In this document: positions 7,258 to 12,157 of the stretch, in pieces
Layout: each line of letters opens with the position of its first letter
Position numbering within the stretch: position 1 is the stretch's first letter
Program-made: the position numbers and the translations under genes
Notes under the pieces: model-generated
Told to the model about the DNA's origin: nothing
The model's input: only the letters and a program-made list of their open reading frames with translations
Databases searched by the model: none
From: DATKHR01 sp035939575
Lineage (GTDB): Bacteria; Acidobacteriota; Vicinamibacteria; Vicinamibacterales; CAVVIG01
NCBI GenBank assembly: GCA_035939575.1
Contig: DASZFS010000028.1
Span: 1 to 12,157, forward strand
Length of the DNA stretch: 12,157 nt
Direction of reading: 5' to 3'

Positions 7258-9828
7258 TTACACGTCCAGATTCTTGACGTCCAGGGCGTTGTCCTCGATG
7301 AACTTCCGTCTGGGCTCGACCTGATCGCCCATCAGCGTCGTAAACATGAGATCCGCTTCGGTATGGTCTTCGGCGCGGACCTGGAGCAATGTCCGGACCT
7401 GCGGATCCATGGTCGTGGCCCAGAGCTGATCGGGGTTCATCTCGCCGAGGCCCTTGTAACGGTTGACTGCAATGCCCTTCTTGCCGGCGGTCAGGAAGAA
7501 CTCGAGCAGCTCGTCGCGGGATTTCAGCCGGACTTCAATGGGCGCCTCTCCGTCCTTTTCACGCTCGCCGTCCGCCGCATGGCCCGCGCCCGATACGACG
7601 ATGTCGCCGTCGAAGGGGGGCATGTCGCGGTGATTGGCGAGGAGCGTGCGGTATTCCGCGGCCGTCACGAAATCGTGACCGATGTCGTCATGACGCGGGT
7701 AGCCACTCGATCGATCGTCGACGTGCAGCAGATAGCGGTTGTGCTCTTCGTCGCGCAGCACGGTGAGCGTTCGCGACGCGGTGGTCAAGGCCCGACCAAG
7801 GCTCTCGAGCCGTTCCTTGTCCCCGAAGTACTCCCGGTCTGCGCCGGCCGCGAGCATCGCTTCGATGATCTCCCGCGAGTGCCCCCGCCGCTCGACGGTA
7901 TGCAGAAGCTTCTGATGCGTGATCATCTTCTGGAGCAGCTTCTCGAGATCGGGACCGGAGATCTCGACGTTCGTGGCGTTCTTGCCCGCGATCCTGACGA
8001 TCCGTCCTTCGACCGCCCGCCTGATCAGGAACGCGTCGAGATCCCGCTCGTCCTTGATGTAGGTCTCGGACTTGCCGCGCTTGGCGCGGAAGAGCGGTGG
8101 CTGGGCGATGTAGACATAGCCTTGCTCGATGATCTTCGGCAGCTGGCGGTAGAAAAACGTCAGCAGCAGCGTGCGGATGTGGGAGCCGTCCACGTCGGCG
8201 TCCGTCATGATGATGATGCGGTGGTACCGCAGCTTCTCGATGTCGAAGTCTTCGGCGCCGATGCCGCAGCCAAGCGCGGCGATCATGACCTTGATCTCGT
8301 CGCTGCTCAGCATCTTGTCGAAGCGCGCCTTCTCGACGTTCAGGATCTTGCCCTTGAGCGGCAGAATTGCCTGGAAGCGCCGGTCGCGCCCCTGCTTCGC
8401 CGAGCCGCCGGCGGACTCGCCCTCCACGATGTAGAGCTCGCTCAGGGCCGGGTCGCGCTCCTGGCAGTCCGCAAGCTTGCCAGGGAGCGAGCTGCCGTCG
8501 AGCGCCCCTTTCCGCCGAACGAGATCGCGCGCCTTGCGCGCCGCCTCGCGCGCCCGCGCGGCGTCGGTTGCCTTGCCGATGATGCGCTTCGCGACCGACG
8601 GGTTTTCCTCGAGGTAGGCGCCGAGCTTGTCGTTGACGATGGCCTCGACGATGCCCTTTACCTCGGTGTTGCCAAGCTTGGTCTTCGTCTGCCCCTCGAA
8701 CTGCGGGTGGGGAAGCTTGACGCTGATGACCGCGGTCAGCCCCTCGCGGATGTCGTCGCCGGTGATGCTCTCCTTCAGATCCTTCGTGAGATTGTTCTTA
8801 CCGGCGTAGTAGTTCAGGGTCCGCGTCAGCGCGGAGCGGAATCCCGAGAGGTGCGTGCCGCCCTCGTGGGTGTTGATGTTGTTGGCGAACGAATACTCGG
8901 CCTCGGCGTAGCCATCGTTCCACTGCAGCGCGATCTCGACGTCGGTGCCATCCTTATCGCCGTGCATGTAGATCGGCTTCTCGTGCACCGCCGTCTTGTT
9001 CTTGTTCAAGTGCTTCACGAACGAGACGATGCCGCCTTCGTAGTGAAACTTGTGTGCCTTGCCATCGCGCTCGTCGTCCAGCGTGATGAGGACGCCGCCG
9101 TTCAGGAACGCCAGCTCGCGCAGCCGCTGGGCCAATGTGTCGAAGCTGAACGCAGTCGTCTCGAAGACCTGCGCGTCTGGCTTGAAGGTGACCTTCGTGC
9201 CGCGGCGCTTGGTCGTCCCTGTGGCCTCGAGCTCACCCATGGGTGTGCCACGCTCGTATGACTGTTCGTAGACCTGCCCATTGCGCCAGATCTCGAGGTC
9301 GAGTGTCTCCGACAGCGCGTTGACGACCGAGACGCCGACGCCGTGCAGGCCACCCGACACCTTGTAGGCGCTGTTCTCGAACTTGCCGCCGGCGTGAAGC
9401 ACCGTCAGTACGACCTCGGCTGCCGAGCGGCCGCTCTCGTGCCGATCGACCGGAATGCCTCGGCCGTTGTCGACGACCGTCACGGAACCGTCGATATGAA
9501 TCGTGACGTTCACCTGATCGCAGAAGCCGGCCAGCGCCTCGTCTATGGAGTTATCGACGACCTCGTAGACCAGGTGGTGGAGACCCGACGGACCCGTCGA
9601 GCCTACGTACATGGCTGGACGCTTCCTGACCGCTTCGAGCCCCTCGAGGACTTTGATCTTGTCGGCGCTGTATTCAGAAACGTCAGCCGCTGTGCCGTGG
9701 CCGTTGTTTCCGGCCGGCACCTCGGGCGTCATCTCTTCGGCGGGAGGACGGACGACATCTCTCTCGACGTCGCTCTCGACGTCTCTCCCTACATTTTGCT
9801 CGTTGTTTGGCCGGTCAGTGCGTTCCAT
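7258..9828 (-). CDS. gyrB: DNA gyrase subunit B
   Basis: GyrB is the ATPase subunit of gyrase. At 856 residues it is long; it is of the E. coli type, with the extra ~160-170-residue domain (about 600-770) inserted in the TOPRIM/tail region. Bergerat-fold ATPase motifs: EVVDNSIDEA (Glu89, Asn93), VVDNGRGIP (Asp120) and GGLHGVGVSVVNALS (159-173). TOPRIM: EGESAGG (469-475; Glu471 where many GyrBs have Asp) and the metal-binding DADVD (543-547). The GyrA-contacting tail has RYKGLGEMNPDQLW from residue 790. The first ~50 residues are a non-conserved extension with a threefold repeat RDVE/SDVE/RDVV encoded by 12-bp DNA repeats (9751-9786). The ATG at 9826-9828 is preceded by AAAGGG, a weak Shine-Dalgarno sequence; the internal Met33 (ATG 9730-9732) could be the real start. 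Stop TAA. There is no recF between it and dnaN. Confidence 0.97.
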   Translation of the reverse strand: MERTDRPNNEQNVGRDVESDVERDVVRPPAEEMTPEVPAGNNGHGTAADVSEYSADKIKVLEGLEAVRKRPAMYVGSTGPSGLHHLVYEVVDNSIDEALAGFCDQVNVTIHIDGSVTVVDNGRGIPVDRHESGRSAAEVVLTVLHAGGKFENSAYKVSGGLHGVGVSVVNALSETLDLEIWRNGQVYEQSYERGTPMGELEATGTTKRRGTKVTFKPDAQVFETTAFSFDTLAQRLRELAFLNGGVLITLDDERDGKAHKFHYEGGIVSFVKHLNKNKTAVHEKPIYMHGDKDGTDVEIALQWNDGYAEAEYSFANNINTHEGGTHLSGFRSALTRTLNYYAGKNNLTKDLKESITGDDIREGLTAVISVKLPHPQFEGQTKTKLGNTEVKGIVEAIVNDKLGAYLEENPSVAKRIIGKATDAARAREAARKARDLVRRKGALDGSSLPGKLADCQERDPALSELYIVEGESAGGSAKQGRDRRFQAILPLKGKILNVEKARFDKMLSSDEIKVMIAALGCGIGAEDFDIEKLRYHRIIIMTDADVDGSHIRTLLLTFFYRQLPKIIEQGYVYIAQPPLFRAKRGKSETYIKDERDLDAFLIRRAVEGRIVRIAGKNATNVEISGPDLEKLLQKMITHQKLLHTVERRGHSREIIEAMLAAGADREYFGDKERLESLGRALTTASRTLTVLRDEEHNRYLLHVDDRSSGYPRHDDIGHDFVTAAEYRTLLANHRDMPPFDGDIVVSGAGHAADGEREKDGEAPIEVRLKSRDELLEFFLTAGKKGIAVNRYKGLGEMNPDQLWATTMDPQVRTLLQVRAEDHTEADLMFTTLMGDQVEPRRKFIEDNALDVKNLDV
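9751..9786 (-). repeat. Three 12-bp coding repeats in the GyrB N-terminal extension
   Basis: Three consecutive 12-bp units encode RDVE, SDVE and RDVV (residues 15-26), upstream of the conserved ATPase domain. The first two differ by one base; the third has diverged further. It is probably a slippage-type expansion in a disordered leader, or part of the 5' leader if translation begins at Met33. Confidence 0.7.
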
Positions 9829-9840
9829 TAACCCTTTTTC

Positions 9841-10020
9841 ACTCCGGGGGCCCCTGCCCCCCGGTCGCGCTACGCGGGGGCCCCGAGAGCCCCGCTCCGC
9901 TGTTCACTGCGGGGCCCCTGCCCCGACATCGTTTCCTGCGGGGGCCCCTGCCCCGACATCGTTTCCTCCGGGGGCCCCTGCCCCCGGCACGCTGCGCGGG
10001 TCCCCGAGAGCCCGCTCCGC
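9841..10020. repeat. G/C-rich hairpin repeat cluster filling the dnaN-gyrB spacer
   Basis: The whole spacer is built from a unit around GGGGGCCCCTGCCCC. Two longer copies (9843-9900 and 9967-10020) both end in GAGAGCCC(C)GCTCCGC. Between them are two near-identical 29/30-bp units (9908-9936 and 9937-9966) carrying GACATCGTTTCC. Each unit contains the self-complementary core GGGGCCCC and can fold as a G/C hairpin. The G-runs on the minus strand might also form G-quadruplexes. On the minus strand the repeats contain GGAGGAAACGATG, a chance-looking SD-plus-ATG arrangement. No promoter hexamers are recognisable, and recF is absent. The first unit abuts the gyrB leader and the last ends just before the dnaN stop. 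Confidence 0.88.
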
Positions 10021-10023
10021 GAC

Positions 10024-11166
10024 TCACACGCGCATCGGCATGATGACGTACGTGTAGTCGTACCCTTCGGCGCCAACCGGCTTCATGACCGCCTGGCTGA
10101 CCTCGTCCTTCAGATCGAGCGAGACGACATCGGTCGTCACCGCGGCGAGAAAATCGAGCACATACTGCGCATTGAAGCAGATCTGCATGGACGCGCCGGT
10201 GTAGTCGACCGGCAGCGTTTCCTTGGCCTCGCCCAGATCGGGGCTGCTCGAGGTCACGTCGACCCTGCCTGCGTCGATCTGGAACTTCACGGCCCGCGAG
10301 CGCTCGTTCGACAGCAGGGCCACGCGCTTCACGGCGTTGGTCAGCCGATCGCGCTCGAACTCGATGTGCTTGTCGTTGCCCTTCGGAATCACGCGCTCGT
10401 ACGCGGGAAACTGTCCGTCGATCATGCGCGAGATCAGCAGGCGCCCGCCGACGTCGAAGAACAGGTGGTTCTCGCCGCGCTCGTAGCGGATGTCCTCGTC
10501 GCCATCCACGAGCAGGCGCGCGAGCTCTCCAAGGGTTTTCTTGGGGAGGATCGCCTTGATCTCGACATCGTCTACTCCGGGGGCCCCTGCCCCCCGGTCC
10601 CGCTCTGCTGATCCGCCGGGACGTGGGGTGTTCACCAGGGCGAGCCGATGGCCATCCGTCGCGACAAGGCTCATCCCGTCCGGCCGGAGCACGAACAGGG
10701 CGCCGTTGAGAAAGTAGCGCGTGTCCTCGCCGGTAATTGCAAACTGCGTTTTTGACACCATCTCCCTGAGCGAGGCGCGGGAGAGCGTTGCGGTGGGCGA
10801 GCTGCCCGCCTCCGGCAACGTTGGAAAGTCTTCGCGCGGCAGAGTCTGCATGCGCGAGTCGAATCGATCGGCAGCCACTTTCACGCCGCCCTTGTCCTCC
10901 GCGATGCGGATGTCGGTCTCCGGGAGCGACTTCACGATCTCGTAGAACTTCTTCGCTGGCAGCGTCAGCGCCCCTCCCTTCGCCACGGACGCCGAGCACC
11001 TGCTACGCAGCCCCACTTCGAGATCGGTGGCCAGAAAACTCACCTGATCCCCCTTCGCCTCCATCAGCACGTTGGCCAGAATGGGAATCGTGTTCTTGCG
11101 CTCGACGATTCCCTGAAAAAGTTGCAGTTCTCGCAGAAGGTCGTTCTTGCGGACGACAAGTTCCAT
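10024..11166 (-). CDS. dnaN: DNA polymerase III beta subunit (sliding clamp)
   Basis: DnaN is the ring-shaped homodimer that encircles DNA and tethers polymerase III and repair enzymes. The protein has 380 residues (family about 365-378) with the three expected clamp domains. It starts MELVVRKNDLLRELQ and ends YVIMPMRV, whose MPMRV (376-380) matches the C-terminal cleft residues MPMRL of E. coli. GHRL (172-175) is the other half of the partner-binding cleft. Residues about 183-198, between GHRLALVNTP and the conserved VDDVEIKAILPKK stretch, look like an insertion: GGSAERDRGAGAPG is Gly/Ala-rich and encoded by a copy of the G/C-rich repeat found downstream of the gene. The frame is kept and nothing else is damaged, so the gene is probably functional. 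ATG at 11164-11166; GAGG lies about 11 bases upstream, rather far for a Shine-Dalgarno sequence. Stop TGA. A promoter-like sequence lies about 75 bp upstream. Confidence 0.97.
   Translation of the reverse strand: MELVVRKNDLLRELQLFQGIVERKNTIPILANVLMEAKGDQVSFLATDLEVGLRSRCSASVAKGGALTLPAKKFYEIVKSLPETDIRIAEDKGGVKVAADRFDSRMQTLPREDFPTLPEAGSSPTATLSRASLREMVSKTQFAITGEDTRYFLNGALFVLRPDGMSLVATDGHRLALVNTPRPGGSAERDRGAGAPGVDDVEIKAILPKKTLGELARLLVDGDEDIRYERGENHLFFDVGGRLLISRMIDGQFPAYERVIPKGNDKHIEFERDRLTNAVKRVALLSNERSRAVKFQIDAGRVDVTSSSPDLGEAKETLPVDYTGASMQICFNAQYVLDFLAAVTTDVVSLDLKDEVSQAVMKPVGAEGYDYTYVIMPMRV
10563..10604. repeat. In-frame copy of the G/C-rich repeat inside dnaN
   Basis: This stretch aligns with the third intergenic unit (9954-9993) at about nine in ten positions, sharing CGACATCGT, then CTCCGGGGGCCCCTGCC. 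Its 26 bases 10574-10599 are identical to 9841-9866. On the dnaN strand it encodes roughly RDRGAGAPGVDDV. Identity extends into the dnaN-like GACGATGTC on the GVDDVE side, so the direction of copying between gene and spacer is not settled. Confidence 0.85.
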
Positions 11167-11188
11167 GGCTGTGCTGACCTCGAAGAGC

Positions 11189-11211
11189 GGGGGTTCGGGC
11201 CCGCGATCCCC
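11189..11211. other. G/C-rich inverted repeat in the dnaN leader
   Basis: GGGGG and CCCC flank an interior containing the palindrome CGGGCCCG, 23 bp upstream of the dnaN ATG and downstream of the predicted dnaN promoter. It could fold in the leader RNA or simply be compositional. There is no conserved riboswitch pattern that I recognise. Confidence 0.35.
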
Positions 11212-11241
11212 TAAAGGAGAGGAGAGATTCGAGAATATGAA

Positions 11242-11271
11242 ATTATATAAGAAGAGAGGGTGTGTTGAAAA
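11242..11271 (-). promoter_or_regulatory. Putative sigma-70 promoter for dnaN
   Basis: On the minus strand a perfect TATAAT (11242-11247) is preceded, with 18-bp spacing, by TTTTCA (11266-11271; four of six matches to TTGACA). Transcription would start near 11235 and give a leader of about 70 bases before dnaN. It lies within the AT-rich candidate origin, so the -10 match could partly reflect composition. A weak DnaA-box-like sequence overlaps the -35. Confidence 0.5.
11263..11271 (-). promoter_or_regulatory. Weak DnaA-box-like site TTTTCAACA
   Basis: One mismatch from TTWTNCACA on the minus strand. It overlaps the proposed -35 of the dnaN promoter, which would allow DnaA to affect dnaN transcription. 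Weak on its own. Confidence 0.3.
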
Positions 11272-11313
11272 GTCTACTGTCGAGACTAAGCCTTATCTAT
11301 CAATAACTTAAGT

Positions 11314-11322
11314 TGTGGATAA
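11314..11322 (-). promoter_or_regulatory. DnaA box, perfect TTATCCACA
   Basis: An exact match to the consensus DnaA box on the minus strand, centred in the dnaA-dnaN spacer and next to an AT-rich stretch. It is the strongest single piece of evidence for an origin or a DnaA-controlled region here. Confidence 0.8.
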
Positions 11323-11332
11323 AAGGTGCTTG

Positions 11333-11347
11333 AAAAGCCTAGCTTTT
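11333..11347. other. Short inverted repeat (6-bp stem, 3-base loop) downstream of dnaA
   Basis: AAAAGC and GCTTTT flank CTA, forming a small hairpin about 90 bp after the dnaA stop. The stem is A/T-rich and no clean U-run follows on the dnaA strand, so it would be at best a weak terminator for dnaA. It could equally be a structural part of the origin. Confidence 0.3.
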
Positions 11348-11381
11348 GGCCCCTCCGGACGGCTGATTTTTCCTTGAACAG

Positions 11382-11390
11382 CCATCCACA
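11382..11390 (+). promoter_or_regulatory. Weak DnaA box CCATCCACA
   Basis: Plus-strand ATCCACA core with two mismatches at the first two positions of TTATCCACA. It lies between the two better boxes at 11314 and 11409, in the opposite orientation to both. Confidence 0.4.
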
Positions 11391-11408
11391 AGAGACCCCA
11401 AACACAGC

Positions 11409-11417
11409 TGTGGAAAA
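11409..11417 (-). promoter_or_regulatory. DnaA box TTTTCCACA
   Basis: Matches the relaxed DnaA-box consensus TTWTNCACA fully on the minus strand, about 20 bp after the dnaA stop codon. Together with the box at 11314 it gives two well-matched sites about 95 bp apart in the same orientation. Confidence 0.65.
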
Positions 11418-11435
11418 CAGCGAAAAGCGACAACC

Positions 11436-12157
11436 TTACTTGAAACCTTCGAGAAAACTGCTCATCAGGCTGTTGAAATCCGCGCTTTTCCTGCGCATGT
11501 CCTCGACCTTGCGAATCGAATGAATGACGGTCGAGTGGTGCTTGCCTCCGAAGCTGCGTCCGATTTCAGGCAGCGACGCGTGGGTCAATCCCTTGCAGAG
11601 ATACATGGCGATCTGGCGAGGCATGGCGATCGACTTCGAGTTGTTGCGGGATTTGAGGTCGACCAGTTTGAGGTTGTAATACTCCGCCACGAACTTTTGA
11701 ATGACCTCGATTGTGACGGCCTTCTCGTCATGATCGAGAATATTTTTGAGCACTTCCTGGGCGAGCGGAAGCGACATCTCCTGCCCGGTCAACGACGCAT
11801 ACGCAATCAAGCGGATCAAGGAGCCCTCGAGCTCGCGGATGTTCGACTTGATCTTGCCGGCGATGTACATGGCGACGTTGTCCGGCAGCGGCACCGCTTC
11901 GGTCTCCGATTTTTTCTTGAGAATCGCCACCTTCGTTTCCAGGTCCGGCGACTGGATGTCGGCGGTCAACCCCCACTCGAAGCGCGATCGCAGGCGCTCT
12001 TCGAGCGCCGGGATCTCGTGCGGCGGACAGTCGCTGCTCAAGACGATCTGCTTCTGCGAGTCGTACAACGCGTTGAACGTGTGAAAAAACTCCGTCTGCG
12101 TCCCCTCTTTCCCTGCGAGAAACTGGATATCGTCAACCAGCAGGACATCGACGGATC
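11436..12157 (-). CDS. dnaA: Chromosomal replication initiator protein DnaA, C-terminal part (5' end beyond the window)
   Basis: DnaA is the AAA+ initiator that binds DnaA boxes and melts oriC. The frame is open to the right edge: about 239 codons are visible, starting inside the AAA+ domain with Walker B LLVDDIQFLAGK, then TEFFHTFNALYDSQKQIVLSSD (sensor I region), ERLRSRFEWGL with the arginine-rich stretch, and sensor II NIRELEGSLIRL. Domain IV, the DNA-binding helix-turn-helix, follows with RQIAMYLCKGLTHASLPEIG and the signature loop FGGKHHSTVIHSIRKVE that contacts DnaA boxes. The C-terminus MSSFLEGFK appears complete. The TTG at 12066-12068 is the internal Leu of NALYDSQ and not a start. 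Domains I-II, Walker A and any promoter lie outside the window. Stop TAA. dnaN follows 269 bp downstream across a spacer with DnaA boxes. Confidence 0.97.
   Translation of the reverse strand, partial: SVDVLLVDDIQFLAGKEGTQTEFFHTFNALYDSQKQIVLSSDCPPHEIPALEERLRSRFEWGLTADIQSPDLETKVAILKKKSETEAVPLPDNVAMYIAGKIKSNIRELEGSLIRLIAYASLTGQEMSLPLAQEVLKNILDHDEKAVTIEVIQKFVAEYYNLKLVDLKSRNNSKSIAMPRQIAMYLCKGLTHASLPEIGRSFGGKHHSTVIHSIRKVEDMRRKSADFNSLMSSFLEGFK

Larger units (their letters stand above)
11221..11420. other. Candidate chromosomal replication origin (oriC) in the dnaA-dnaN spacer
   Basis: The 269-bp dnaA-dnaN spacer is much more AT-rich than its surroundings and contains a perfect DnaA box (11314-11322), a second good box TTTTCCACA (11409-11417), and weaker ones (11382-11390 and 11263-11271). 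AT-rich stretches at about 11231-11256 and 11286-11313 could serve as the unwinding element. The position next to dnaA, at the head of a dnaA-dnaN-gyrB-gyrA cluster, is a classical oriC location. The other common site, upstream of dnaA, is outside the window and may hold part or all of the origin. The boxes may also autoregulate nearby transcription. Confidence 0.6.

Noticed and set aside
7201..9261. Very long open frame (686 codons) on the plus strand opposite gyrB
   Set aside because: It lies fully antisense to the unmistakable gyrB coding frame; long mirror frames are expected in GC-rich genes. Its translation shows no recognisable domain.
9841..10020. CRISPR array
   Set aside because: Repeat units are nearly contiguous, differ in length, and have no unique spacers of constant size; no cas genes are nearby.
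9870..10076. Small minus-strand frame with repeated GQGPP(E/Q)ETMS and an SD-like GGAGGAAACGATG in the spacer
   Set aside because: The peptide repeat is a direct reading of the hairpin repeat, begins inside dnaN, and the frame is not conserved between units of 29 and 30 bp. Considered non-coding.
9839..10999. 386-codon minus-strand frame overlapping dnaN and running through the G/C-rich repeats
   Set aside because: It shares the strand with dnaN in another frame, and its C-terminal GRGPRRKRCR repeats just translate the DNA repeats. dnaN accounts for the region.

Overview
The window is a housekeeping chromosomal segment of a GC-rich bacterium (about 60-65% G+C by eye), centred on the replication-initiation and DNA-gyrase cluster. 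On the minus strand, reading from the right edge, lie dnaA (5' part cut off by the window edge), a dnaA-dnaN spacer with DnaA boxes and an AT-rich tract (candidate oriC), dnaN, gyrB, gyrA and a small predicted lipoprotein gene. On the plus strand at the left are the 3' part of glmS and a complete pcrA/uvrD-type helicase gene, which converges on the lipoprotein gene. The protein sequences and repeat-rich spacers suggest Acidobacteriota, possibly a Vicinamibacteria-like soil lineage. That assignment is inference from general familiarity and was not tested by any search.

Layout: glmS C-terminal half (1-1036, +); a short spacer with a CTGGTTG heptamer array; pcrA (1138-3420, +); a spacer filled by a long inverted-repeat element (about 3435-3605); lipoprotein gene (3625-4431, -), 26 bp downstream of gyrA; gyrA (4458-6995, -); a 260-bp gyrB-gyrA spacer made almost wholly of a second heptamer array and a second copy of the inverted-repeat element; gyrB (7258-9828, -); a 195-bp dnaN-gyrB spacer of G/C-rich palindromic repeats where many genomes carry recF; dnaN (10024-11166, -); candidate oriC (about 11221-11420); dnaA (11436-beyond 12157, -).

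The genes act together in replication. DnaA opens the origin, the DnaN clamp tethers the polymerase, GyrA/GyrB remove supercoils ahead of the fork, and PcrA works on repair and on conflicts between replication and transcription. GlmS supplies glucosamine-6-phosphate for the cell envelope.

The coding genes are conventional. The unusual material is the repeats: three unrelated families (heptamer arrays, a long-armed inverted-repeat element, and a G/C-rich hairpin unit) occupy every spacer except dnaA-dnaN and gyrA-lipoprotein. A degenerate copy of the G/C-rich unit lies in frame inside dnaN, where it encodes extra residues just after the GHRL residues of the clamp's partner-binding cleft. This in-frame copy and the paired inverted-repeat elements are the best candidates for something undescribed.
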